From NCBI GenBank assembly GCA_041392765.1, contig JAWKLL010000016.1, forward strand, positions 1 to 64,000: a stretch of DNA of 64,000 nucleotides, in the 5' to 3' direction. Positions 1 through 8,199 of the stretch are shown here, in pieces. Source of the DNA: Lewinella sp041392765. GTDB taxonomy: Bacteria > Bacteroidota > Bacteroidia > Chitinophagales > Saprospiraceae. How positions within the stretch are numbered: the stretch's first letter is position 1; each line of letters opens with the position of its first letter. The position numbers and the translations under genes were made by a program. The notes beneath the pieces are model-generated. The model had not been told where the DNA came from and did no database searches. It saw only the letters and a list, made by a program, of their open reading frames with translations.

Positions 1-979
1 GTTGCTGCATTGCCGCAGGCATAATAAACCGTGGCATCATACTTCCGCCTATGGCCGATAGGAATAAAATTGTCCCGATGGATATACCATTTAGCTGGTT
101 TCGAGTTTTACATAGAGAAACCATCAATAGACAAAAAGCCGCTGCGGCAAAAGAAATAACCAGCACCAGAAAAGCAATAGTAGGAAGTTCGAATAACTTA
201 AGACCCAGCACCCATTGAGAATAGGCAAGTATTATTGTCAATTGCAGAACGCATATTAGGAAAGTAAGTATAAACTTGCTACTTACAAAAGCACGGTAAC
301 TAACTGGCCCCAGCAATAATCGATTCAAGGTTTTATTATTAAATTCATCGATAAGGTGTCCTCCTATATTAATAGTATTAAAAAGTAACAGGATAATAGC
401 AATGCCGATGATGGGTTGAATCAACCAAGGATCATTATAAGCATCGTTTGAAGCAACTTGAGAATTGGGGGCAGCTTCAAAAGGAAGTTGAAAGGCTAAT
501 TCCTGACAAGCGAGATCCTCTGGCGTATATTGCTGCCCAATTCGCCCCATCATGGGTTCAAAAAAAGAACGAAACATATTGATTTCGAAATCATTTCCCG
601 CTTGGTAATGAAAAGCCCAGGGCAACTCGGCAGACCGGCTTGCCCAGGCTTCCATAAAACCATTATATATATGTAAAACGCCTATTATCTGACCTTTTGA
701 AAGTGCATTATACGTTTTAGCAGAATCAGCTTCCACTAATATTAACGCCTCTGCCTCCCCCAATGCGGAAATAACTGCTTTACTGGCTACACTACCCTCT
801 TCATCAATGTAGCCTATTTTGATAGCATCTAAGTTGGATGATTTTCTATTATCGCTCCTCAAGCCTGAAAAAGCAAGAGCGAAAACAGTAACCAACACAA
901 CCGGCATAACGAAAGTGAGGAGGATAGTTTTTTTATCAGAAAAGAAAAGGTTTAAGTCCTTAATGAATAAAGTCTTCAT
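1..979 (-). CDS. ABC-2 type exporter permease (3' end beyond window)
   Basis: Reading the minus strand from the ATG at 979 gives an uninterrupted frame to base 2, so the C-terminus lies outside the window. The protein starts MKTLFIKDLNLFFSDKKT, followed by a hydrophobic helix (about residues 20-40). A soluble extracytoplasmic stretch of roughly 130 residues comes next, then at least three or four further membrane segments (IIGIAIILLLFNTI, FILTFLICVLQLTII, AFLVLVISFAAAAFCLLM). This one-helix, large-loop, helix-bundle layout is typical of ABC-2 family permeases (ABC2_membrane_3/YhgE-like). It starts 19 bases after the ATPase stop, so the two form one exporter. The position at the end of the peptide/acyl cluster suggests it exports the product, which is inference. 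Confidence 0.85.
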   Translation of the reverse strand, partial: MKTLFIKDLNLFFSDKKTILLTFVMPVVLVTVFALAFSGLRSDNRKSSNLDAIKIGYIDEEGSVASKAVISALGEAEALILVEADSAKTYNALSKGQIIGVLHIYNGFMEAWASRSAELPWAFHYQAGNDFEINMFRSFFEPMMGRIGQQYTPEDLACQELAFQLPFEAAPNSQVASNDAYNDPWLIQPIIGIAIILLLFNTINIGGHLIDEFNNKTLNRLLLGPVSYRAFVSSKFILTFLICVLQLTIILAYSQWVLGLKLFELPTIAFLVLVISFAAAAFCLLMVSLCKTRNQLNGISIGTILFLSAIGGSMMPRFIMPAAMQQ

Positions 980-998
980 GGTAAGTTCTTTTGAGAAA

Positions 999-1919
999 TT
1001 AGATATGTGCTTCAATAAAAATATTTTCCAGCGTAGGTTGGTGGATGTGGACATCTACAACTTTATAACCCTTCGATTGAACCAAGGCTATGATTTTCGG
1101 CAACAAGGAGGTAGCATCCCTGCCCCCCCATGCTAAGCAAGTCGCTGCTTTTTGGTAAAAAGCTACCTGAGGAATTGCCTCTGATAAGCCTTCCGTATCC
1201 AATACAGGGGTATCGACGGTGACTTCAACTGCATGGTGTAACTGATATTTCGCAATAAGTTCTTGCTCGGTACCGTAATCACTGATAATGCCATCTTTTA
1301 AAATAGCAACTTGGTCGCAAATTCGAGGTATCTCTGAAAAATTGTGTGTAGTATAGATAATGGTTATATCTTTTAGTTTAAGTTCTTGTATGAAGGCATA
1401 TATCTTCTCTTTGTGGATGATGTCAATACCTACGGTAGGCTCATCCAGAAATAAGATATCGGGTTCGTGCAAAATACCACACAACAAGCTAATTATCTTT
1501 TGTTGCCCTATGGATAATGTATGCAACTTCTTATTTTTCACGGCTTCCAACCCCAAGACCCCCAGATAGTATGTCATTCTTTCAGCAACAGCTTTGGAGG
1601 AAAGGCCATACAGGCTGCCCCAAAAATGGATATTTTGGGCAGTGGTGAGGGATTCGTATAGTGCCATTTCTTGAGGTACGATGCCGATGCGAGCCTTGTT
1701 ATCTCCTTTGGAGAAGAACTCTTTGTAGGGAGTCGTATCTATAGAAACAGCTCCTGCCTCGAAAGAAATAAGCCCCGATAGGATTTTTATTAGGGTACTT
1801 TTACCCGCTCCATTTATACCCAAAAGAGCCAAGGTTTCTCCTCGTTGGATATGAAGGGAAACCCCCTTAAGCACTTGTTTTTCGCCATACGATTTAGTTA
1901 CTCGTTCTATTCGTATCAT
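999..1919 (-). CDS. ABC transporter ATP-binding protein
   Basis: This 306-residue nucleotide-binding domain powers the adjacent ABC-2 permease. Walker A is GINGAGKST (residues 34-42), the signature is LSIGQ (135-139), and Walker B is ILFLDE (155-160) followed by PTVGID. The switch histidine appears in YTTHNFSE. The C-terminal ~80 residues form the extension often seen in ABC-2 (DrrA/CcmA-type) ATPases. The start overlaps the upstream hydrolase stop by four bases (ATGA-type coupling), and the permease follows after 19 bases. Function as an exporter ATPase is secure; the substrate is unknown, with the peptide or lipid product of this cluster the natural candidate. Confidence 0.93.
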   Translation of the reverse strand: MIRIERVTKSYGEKQVLKGVSLHIQRGETLALLGINGAGKSTLIKILSGLISFEAGAVSIDTTPYKEFFSKGDNKARIGIVPQEMALYESLTTAQNIHFWGSLYGLSSKAVAERMTYYLGVLGLEAVKNKKLHTLSIGQQKIISLLCGILHEPDILFLDEPTVGIDIIHKEKIYAFIQELKLKDITIIYTTHNFSEIPRICDQVAILKDGIISDYGTEQELIAKYQLHHAVEVTVDTPVLDTEGLSEAIPQVAFYQKAATCLAWGGRDATSLLPKIIALVQSKGYKVVDVHIHQPTLENIFIEAHI

Positions 1920-2815
1920 AATGTTGAGATGATTAGATGTGAAACTTGTTGGTGATGTTCAATTTGTGGATAATGCCCACAGTTGTCGATGAAATGCCAG
2001 TTGGAATTAGGAAACAAAGATTGGTTGATCCGCTTTAAATCATCAACAGTTACTTGTTTGCCAAATGCCCGAGCCGGAACTACTAAGTCATTCCTGCCTA
2101 TGATAAAATGCGTGGGTTCGAAAATTGTGGGAACCTTTAGTTCGTAAACATCCATCACAGAATTAGCTAGCAAGTGAATAGTGTGAAAATATCTAACTGG
2201 GTTCTTATCTATATTTGGTTCAATAAAAGCCCAAATGCTATCAAATTCAGGTTGGTAGTTTGCAAAGTATTTACAAAATGATTCATAGGATCCTTTCTTA
2301 CCCATTTTATTCAGGAAAGATAAATCATATACAGTTTTGATTAGATTTTTTTGCCACTGGGTTAGTTTTTGTATGCCCACTGGTGCTATTAAATAGTACG
2401 ACATGATGCGAGCCGTATGTAAAGGATTTCTGTCAGAATGCATCAATAAGGCTGCTCCAAACGAATGACCGATTAAGTGAAATGAACCGCCATTGAGTGT
2501 TTCAATAAACTTGTCTATTGAAGACAAATACGCCAGCATAGAAGCATTATCGAAACTACTTGACTTTCCATGGCCAGGTAGATCTAATGCAACACACCTT
2601 ACGTTTGGATTTAAGGTAGTCAAAGTTGCTATAAGTGGCCTCCAAACATGGCAGTTAGCACCCAATCCATGTATGAAAATCAATGTTTTCTCTGCACTAG
2701 TCGTTTGAGAACGCCAGTTCTCTATGTAGTGCAACTTTGCTACCCCCCCCTCTGCAAGGCGGACGACTTGATAATTGCTGCGAAATTCAATTTTGTCTTG
2801 CTGTATATCTGGCAT
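1916..2815 (-). CDS. alpha/beta hydrolase
   Basis: A 299-residue alpha/beta-hydrolase fold protein without a signal peptide. The oxyanion segment is IFIHGLGANCHVW (about 47-59), the nucleophile elbow is GHSFG with Ser118, and the catalytic His is in DNCGHYPQIEHH (His281). An Asp in IIGRNDLVVP is the likely acid. Such proteins act as esterases, thioesterases or C-C hydrolases, and sequence alone does not give the substrate. It is translationally coupled to the ABC ATPase (four-base overlap) and lies just after the terminator of the acyl-synthesis genes, so it may be a separate transcript of the same cluster. A thioesterase-like role releasing or editing acyl chains is possible but unproven. 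Confidence 0.85.
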   Translation of the reverse strand: MPDIQQDKIEFRSNYQVVRLAEGGVAKLHYIENWRSQTTSAEKTLIFIHGLGANCHVWRPLIATLTTLNPNVRCVALDLPGHGKSSSFDNASMLAYLSSIDKFIETLNGGSFHLIGHSFGAALLMHSDRNPLHTARIMSYYLIAPVGIQKLTQWQKNLIKTVYDLSFLNKMGKKGSYESFCKYFANYQPEFDSIWAFIEPNIDKNPVRYFHTIHLLANSVMDVYELKVPTIFEPTHFIIGRNDLVVPARAFGKQVTVDDLKRINQSLFPNSNWHFIDNCGHYPQIEHHQQVSHLIISTL

Positions 2816-3104
2816 GATAATTATTATCCATTTTGTTGTCGTTGGTAAGGACTGCTAACTTGTATATATCGTGTATAGGCAAAAGACGCTTGCCCCACAC
2901 TTCAAAATTCGGTTTATTACTTTGTTTTTGCCACGACCGATCTATCAATGGTGACTTTTAAATAACGTTACGACGCGTCATTTTTTTTTATTAAATAACT
3001 ATTTATCAGTGTTTTATGTTTTTTCACCTCCTATCATTACCATGCGCATCTATAGCGTTGCTATCCGCAAGTAATTAGCACTAATCAACCTGATTGAAAT
3101 AAAA
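2816..3104. other. intergenic region, probable promoter of hydrolase-ABC unit
   Basis: No coding sequence is apparent. The segment is AT-rich, with a T8 run near 2986-2993, and lies between the cluster terminator and the start of the hydrolase gene. It must therefore contain the minus-strand promoter and leader of the hydrolase/ABC operon. I could not pin down a convincing Bacteroidota -7/-33 pair. Confidence 0.4.
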
Positions 3105-3140
3105 AGCACCGATGCTGATGTCAAATACTGCATCGGTGCT
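3105..3140 (-). terminator. rho-independent terminator after ketosynthase-like gene
   Basis: A perfect 11-bp inverted repeat (AGCACCGATGC at 3105-3115 and its complement at 3130-3140) has a 14-base loop. On the minus strand it is followed directly by TTTTTATTTC. It lies about 40 bases after the ketosynthase-like stop codon, so it ends the acyl-synthesis transcript and separates it from the hydrolase/ABC genes. Confidence 0.88.
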
Positions 3141-3181
3141 GAAGAATGTTTGCTATGAAAAGAAATCTGTAAAAATCAAGT

Positions 3182-4426
3182 TCACTGTTGTTTGTAGGAC
3201 TGTAAAATGAAACTGGTATTGTTGCCACCAAGCTGAGTTGTGTGTACTAAAGCTGTTTGGCAGTCGACCGTATCAGATAATGGCTGGGCTGGATGTGTAG
3301 AGCAATATGGCAACCATGGATTAGCTTTTATACGTTGAGTATAAAGTGCCTCCGCTGCCATAGCAACCGATGCCTGGGCAGACGCATTTAGGGTTTCCCC
3401 AATAAAAGGTTTCATACTTGTGTAGTGAACAGCTTGGTCTTCCCATAGCATACGCATAGCAGGCCCCTCTACACGATCGAACATGCCCGGTGAAGAGGAT
3501 TCGCCAACCACCAATTGAATATCGGTAGGATTTTTATGACAACGCTGCATAACTTTCTCCATACTCAAGGCACAATCGTTTACATTTCGTTCTGATATAA
3601 AATTCTCGAACGCATCATCTTGCACCGCTGCATAATCAACAAGCTCGGCATAAATGACAGCACCTCTACTAAGTGCGTGATCTAATGTTTCGAGTACCAA
3701 ATAAGCTGCTGAATCTTCTCCAAAAGCCACTTTGTTTTTCGATTGTTGTGAGGTTAGTGCCTCAGTGAAATACTTAGGAGCATGTTCTTCTTCCACATCA
3801 AGGCATTGAAACAATACATCGTTATGGTGGTAAAGCCCAAAAACACTATCTCTAATGTTGTCAACACCTCCACATATCATGATGTCAGCTTCACCCGATT
3901 TTAATATATCATAACCATACGCAACGCTGCTTTCGCAAAAAAGAAGTGAACTGGGGCCTCTCAAACCGAATTGTCTAGCAACGTAACCTACTGCAACATT
4001 GGAAACGGTTTGAGAAAACAAAAAAGGGCTGACTTTCCTAGGGCCGTCTGTTTCTAATTTTTCTAAATATCGCTCAATTGCTTCGATGGTACCCAGTGCT
4101 GTATCAATAACAATACCTGTCCTCGTTGCGTCGTAGTCAAAATCCATAAGCCCCGCATCTTCCATGGCATCCTTACAGCCAATCATGGCAAGTTGAGAAT
4201 ACCTCAAAGGATAAGGTGCTCTGAGTTCAGGAAAGATTTCTTTTATATCAAAAGGAGGTGTTTTGTAGTGAAACTGAGGGCCGATATCTTCAGCCTCCCA
4301 TTCTTTTTTTATAGAAACAGGTAATGGTTCACCTGCTTCTTTTGCCCTGAAATCTTTGATACTCAATCCTTGAGCTGAGACTAATCCTAGACCAGTAATT
4401 ACTATTTTTTTATTTTGCTTTGTCAT
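3182..4426 (-). CDS. ketosynthase-like protein lacking both catalytic His (chain-length-factor-like)
   Basis: A 414-residue thiolase-fold protein of the beta-ketoacyl-ACP synthase family (start MTKQNKKIVITGLGLVSAQG). The cysteine is kept in LLFCESSVAYG (Cys164) and the lysine in SMKPFIGE (Lys339). The two histidines of the Cys-His-His triad are not: where the family has NAHGTST this protein has VVGESSS (Glu309), and where it has KSMLGHT it has KPFIGET (Glu344). A canonical ketosynthase is encoded at 12443-13645, so this one is probably its non-condensing partner, like the chain-length factors of type II polyketide and aryl-polyene systems. In those factors it is usually the cysteine that is changed, so this variant is different. 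It starts two bases after the dehydratase gene. Confidence 0.85.
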   Translation of the reverse strand: MTKQNKKIVITGLGLVSAQGLSIKDFRAKEAGEPLPVSIKKEWEAEDIGPQFHYKTPPFDIKEIFPELRAPYPLRYSQLAMIGCKDAMEDAGLMDFDYDATRTGIVIDTALGTIEAIERYLEKLETDGPRKVSPFLFSQTVSNVAVGYVARQFGLRGPSSLLFCESSVAYGYDILKSGEADIMICGGVDNIRDSVFGLYHHNDVLFQCLDVEEEHAPKYFTEALTSQQSKNKVAFGEDSAAYLVLETLDHALSRGAVIYAELVDYAAVQDDAFENFISERNVNDCALSMEKVMQRCHKNPTDIQLVVGESSSPGMFDRVEGPAMRMLWEDQAVHYTSMKPFIGETLNASAQASVAMAAEALYTQRIKANPWLPYCSTHPAQPLSDTVDCQTALVHTTQLGGNNTSFILQSYKQQ

Positions 4427-4428
4427 GG

Positions 4429-4932
4429 TTAATTATTTTTTCCTGAAAAAACGGTTAATGTACTTTTTGCAACGAGTTCCCCACTTTGTGCATTCTTGAC
4501 AGTTGCTTCGTAAGTGGAGAACTGAAGAAACGATTTCATGGGTATAGCCGAAATCTCGAGTTCATCGCCTGGAAAAACAGGTTTTTTGAAAATTAGTTTG
4601 TCTGCTCCAATAGCCCTTGATTTCATACTCATCGTCATGGACTCATAAACAGAGGCTTCCTGTTGATCCCATTGCCCTAATATACCTGCGACTTCTAATG
4701 CCGACAAGCTACCGTGCAGCCCGCAGGCTTGAAACATCATTTCCAATAACACTATTCCAGGTAGAATAGGATAGTTGGGGAAATGCCCATCCAAGAAGGG
4801 AGAATCTTCTTTAATACAGGTTCGAACAGTGATTCCTTTTGCATCGAACTCAGAAATCTGATCTATCAGTTGCATGTTCCCGCGATGCGGCAGTAGGAAT
4901 GTAGGGGGGGGATATTTTTCTTTAGTTATCAT
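4429..4932 (-). CDS. FabZ-like 3-hydroxyacyl-ACP dehydratase
   Basis: A 167-residue hotdog-fold protein. It carries the FabZ hallmarks in order: PHRGNMQLIDQI near the N-terminus, then FLDGHFPNYPILPGIVLLEMM with catalytic His50 and Glu64. FabZ/FabA-type enzymes remove water from 3-hydroxyacyl-ACP to give trans-2-enoyl-ACP in the cytosol. No enoyl reductase is encoded in the cluster. The local set (ketosynthase, reductase, dehydratase, carrier) could therefore build an unsaturated or polyene chain unless a housekeeping enoyl reductase acts on it. The gene sits between the phosphopantetheinyl transferase and the ketosynthase-like gene on the same strand. Confidence 0.9.
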   Translation of the reverse strand: MITKEKYPPPTFLLPHRGNMQLIDQISEFDAKGITVRTCIKEDSPFLDGHFPNYPILPGIVLLEMMFQACGLHGSLSALEVAGILGQWDQQEASVYESMTMSMKSRAIGADKLIFKKPVFPGDELEISAIPMKSFLQFSTYEATVKNAQSGELVAKSTLTVFSGKNN

Positions 4933-5104
4933 AATTTCTTATTTTTTTTTAAAAAAATGGATTGTCTTTTATTAAAAACTTATTTTAGTGTGTGGAAAAA
5001 AGATTCAAAATTTTCATAGTAAAAGAAATCGGATAAAACGCTTTAAATGAACCGCTTATTCATCCGATTGTCTTTGACAAATGCTGATCCTGTTTAATTA
5101 TCCT

Positions 5105-5740
5105 TTAGTCAATAGCATTTTTAAAACTGTATGCAATATCATCCCATTGCACATAATACTGTTTGATATTCGTGACTCCTGCACTTGCTACGCAGCAGTC
5201 TATGTTGTAACTTACGGGCAGATGGGTGAACGAAATTGATGAATCATAAGGCAGCGGCTTAGAGAACAGGATACTCAATCCATGCCCCCATAATTTTGCG
5301 TAAGCTTCCAATTCGTTCCAAGTTTTTATATTTATCCGCTCCAATTTTCGCCTCCAATTTAGAGGTATCTGTTTAAATTTCACGTTTCGCTCCACAGATT
5401 CCACATCTATTCCAATCCGTACGTTGTGGCTAATGGCAACTGTGACCCAATCACCTTGGTAGGAGATGCTGATTGAAAGAGGGATGCCCATTAAACTCGG
5501 ATAACCTTTAGTACTGTACCGCAAAGGGTGGCTGGAAGGAGAAACCTTACCTATGCAATCATTCGCCATATGGTACAACATCAGCTTGCTGCATAAGGAA
5601 TTTATTTGCTGTCTCCGATTCCTGTTTTTTTGTATCCTTTTACGGGTGCCTGCGTCCAGCAATTTCTGTAAATCAAGCCAGTAACTATCTGTTTTTTGCA
5701 GATTGCCCGTGTATAAATGGTTGAGTAGAATGTCAGGCAT
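5105..5740 (-). CDS. 4'-phosphopantetheinyl transferase (Sfp-type)
   Basis: A 211-residue protein with the two signature motifs of Sfp-type transferases: IGIDVE (residues 109-114) and WNELEAYAKLWG (141-152), including the Mg/CoA-binding Asp, Glu and Lys. It transfers phosphopantetheine from CoA to a serine of a carrier protein. The obvious substrate is the ACP at 12162-12440. Its start overlaps the end of the arginase-acyltransferase fusion gene by eight bases, which ties carrier activation to that enzyme. Confidence 0.9.
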   Translation of the reverse strand: MPDILLNHLYTGNLQKTDSYWLDLQKLLDAGTRKRIQKNRNRRQQINSLCSKLMLYHMANDCIGKVSPSSHPLRYSTKGYPSLMGIPLSISISYQGDWVTVAISHNVRIGIDVESVERNVKFKQIPLNWRRKLERINIKTWNELEAYAKLWGHGLSILFSKPLPYDSSISFTHLPVSYNIDCCVASAGVTNIKQYYVQWDDIAYSFKNAID

Positions 5741-8186
5741 GAAGCAATATTTTTTTGTGGAGAAAAAAAGTTAAGGCATGAGAGTCGAGGCTCGGTTGGT
5801 TGCTATTGAACCGTAGTCCATTAGTTAGTTTCAATTTTCCTCTGCTGATATGGGTGGTGTCTTTATCTCTGACCATCTTTAAAGTTTGATATACATCGTC
5901 TTCTAAAGGATAGGTAAGATACTGCTCCTTGTCAAGCATGTAGCACTCTTGCTCAATTTTAAACAAGGCGAATTGTTGTTGGTTAAATTTCAATTTTCCT
6001 GCCAAATCGGTTGCAGTAATTTGTTCAGGTGAATTAGGAGTGTCTTCAATTCCCGATTGAGGCGGGAGGTACCGATGCACATAAAACCATGGTTCCCATT
6101 GCTCGTAATAAGAGGGCATGAATTTTTCCAAAACATGATATAATGCGATTGTGGCATCTTTGGAAAAAGTATTCAATGGCACATTACGATCAGGTAAAAC
6201 GGGAGGTGCAATATAATTGACGGGTTTATTGTCAGACAAATTGGGGCGATAGGTAATAATAGGGTAAATAGGTAACTGTGTAAGCCATGAAATAGCTGCA
6301 ATACCTGTGCGAGCCATAATGCGCCCCGCCAAGAAAGGTACCTCAACTTGATATTTATCGTCGCGATGATAAACACCTTGCTTGCCTGTATTCCCATCAA
6401 TGTAAGCAAGAATCGAGTACCCTTGCTTAATAGCTTCCCGTAATTTAAAAATCACATTATCAACCTCTGCATTCACAAGTTGAACGTCCGAGTGGCTTCC
6501 ATACCGTTGTTTGATAGCTGCAATTTGTGATAAAATAATATGCGCTTGTCCTGTGATGGTTTTATTGTCCAACAAGAGTACAAAGCTAACATTGTGTTTG
6601 ATCATCAAAGCAATAGGGGCTCGATAAGCTCCTAAATGATAAGTGCAATAAATTTTAGGAGACGGGTCGTCGAGAATATCATTTGCATTAGAAGTTAGCC
6701 AGTCGGCGGCGATTCGTTGTTGGGTTTCCAACATCATAACCGACCTATTCAGGTGTATTTGCATATATACCCGCAAGGCATCTTCTTCAGACAAATGTGG
6801 CATGAAGTGTTGAAGATTTGCACTGAGGAAAGCAAAATCTTTGGTTTGTTCTTGTTCAAATTTAGCTTTTTCTCTATCCAAAATGTGCTGTATAACTCTT
6901 TGAGAATCTTTAAGAAACGGGTAATTTTCAAAAGCTTCAACGTGAAATTGTGTTGCTGCATCATAACTGTATCTTTGAATTATCTGTAATAAAATATGGC
7001 TGGCTGAAATAGCTGTATTTTGCTGTTTGTTGTATAAATGGGGGCTGATTTCCACCAAATCATAACCTACGATTTGATGCCCGAATGAGTCGTAAATGAA
7101 CCTTAGGTAGTGAAGTAACTCATACTCACTAAGTCCATTTGGCACAGGCGAAGCAGTAGCTGGTGCAACTTCGGGGTCCAGCACATCAATATCAATGGTT
7201 ATATATATTTTCCAATCGCTCGGTATTGTTAACAGGAGATTGTTGTTGGCAACATTTTGTTTCATGGTTCGGCAAGTAATGATTTCTTGCTTCCCACTCG
7301 AACGGGGCTGACTTAAATTTACATCTCCTCGTATGCCAAATTGATATACCTTTTGCACTTGATCCAAGTCCATACATTTGCTAACAAAGTTTCCATGGTT
7401 GTGAACACCATCCTCCGCCAATAAGCTTCTAGCCGAAGAATAGGTGTCTGTATGGGCATCGAAATGAATAATACATAACTTATCATGATAAGCAGCCGCT
7501 GCCCGAATCGTACTATATGAAATAGAGTGATCTCCCCCAATAAAAAGAGGTACAGTGTCCTTAAACAATCCTTTTGCAATTCGATAGATTCGTTCGTACA
7601 AAAGTTTTTGAGATTCATGTTGCACATTAAGGAACATATTCCCCAAATCTCTAGCGAACGCAAAAGCATAAGCAGAAAAAGGGTAGTCTTCCTTTATTCC
7701 TAACAGTTCGTTAGTTACTTCATTGCATCTAATATTTCCTGCGTTCAGTGACAGTTTTTTTTCCCTTATATGCAAGCGCAGGTTATCTGAGGCACTACTA
7801 CAAGAATTGGGGAGTGGATTTCCTGAACCAAAAGGGATACCCACTAAGCATAGTTTACCGGATTCCTGTTTATCTGGTAAATCAAAAAAAGCAACATCTT
7901 TTTTGGTAATAGCATCTAGATCCTCTGGTTCACCTACCAAAAGCAGTTTGTGTGTATGAAAGTAGTTTACAACAGCTTCTATGTCGGAAGGTGTAAAATC
8001 TGGAAAGGCAGCTTCTATTTCAGGCAAGCTGACACCTTCATGATCGCAGATGTACTTGTAAATCTTCAGGGTCGCATCTGATAAACGATAAGCTACACCG
8101 GTCAGACTGTTCTGCGCCGCTATTTGCCCTTGCTGGCTTTTCACTCTGACAAGCGGATTAGCACGATATGAATGATAAGTAGTCAT
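5733..8186 (-). CDS. RRE-like / arginase-type ureohydrolase / LpxL-like acyltransferase fusion
   Basis: Numbering is from an upstream ATG at 8222 (829 residues). I prefer the ATG at 8186 (MTTYHSYRANPL), which avoids overlap with the upstream gene. (1) About 15-98 is a small alpha/beta winged-helix region like PqqD/RRE peptide-binding domains. (2) About 120-430 is a complete ureohydrolase with GGDHS (229-233), DAHTD (255-259), HNHG (274-277), DIDVLDP (344-350) and the acidic residue in LVEISP (391), so all metal ligands are present. (3) About 470-720 resembles LpxL/HtrB acyltransferases (YCTYHLGAYRAP, FLAGRIMARTGIAAISW). The expected HX4D/E dyad reads HLGAYR, with Arg where the acid should be. 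(4) About 735-829 is a second small winged-helix-like region. Proposed role (inference): binds the leader of the array peptides, converts Arg to Orn and attaches an acyl chain. Confidence 0.85.
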   Translation of the reverse strand: MTTYHSYRANPLVRVKSQQGQIAAQNSLTGVAYRLSDATLKIYKYICDHEGVSLPEIEAAFPDFTPSDIEAVVNYFHTHKLLLVGEPEDLDAITKKDVAFFDLPDKQESGKLCLVGIPFGSGNPLPNSCSSASDNLRLHIREKKLSLNAGNIRCNEVTNELLGIKEDYPFSAYAFAFARDLGNMFLNVQHESQKLLYERIYRIAKGLFKDTVPLFIGGDHSISYSTIRAAAAYHDKLCIIHFDAHTDTYSSARSLLAEDGVHNHGNFVSKCMDLDQVQKVYQFGIRGDVNLSQPRSSGKQEIITCRTMKQNVANNNLLLTIPSDWKIYITIDIDVLDPEVAPATASPVPNGLSEYELLHYLRFIYDSFGHQIVGYDLVEISPHLYNKQQNTAISASHILLQIIQRYSYDAATQFHVEAFENYPFLKDSQRVIQHILDREKAKFEQEQTKDFAFLSANLQHFMPHLSEEDALRVYMQIHLNRSVMMLETQQRIAADWLTSNANDILDDPSPKIYCTYHLGAYRAPIALMIKHNVSFVLLLDNKTITGQAHIILSQIAAIKQRYGSHSDVQLVNAEVDNVIFKLREAIKQGYSILAYIDGNTGKQGVYHRDDKYQVEVPFLAGRIMARTGIAAISWLTQLPIYPIITYRPNLSDNKPVNYIAPPVLPDRNVPLNTFSKDATIALYHVLEKFMPSYYEQWEPWFYVHRYLPPQSGIEDTPNSPEQITATDLAGKLKFNQQQFALFKIEQECYMLDKEQYLTYPLEDDVYQTLKMVRDKDTTHISRGKLKLTNGLRFNSNQPSLDSHALTFFLHKKILLHA

Positions 8187-8199
8187 ATTATGTTCTTTG

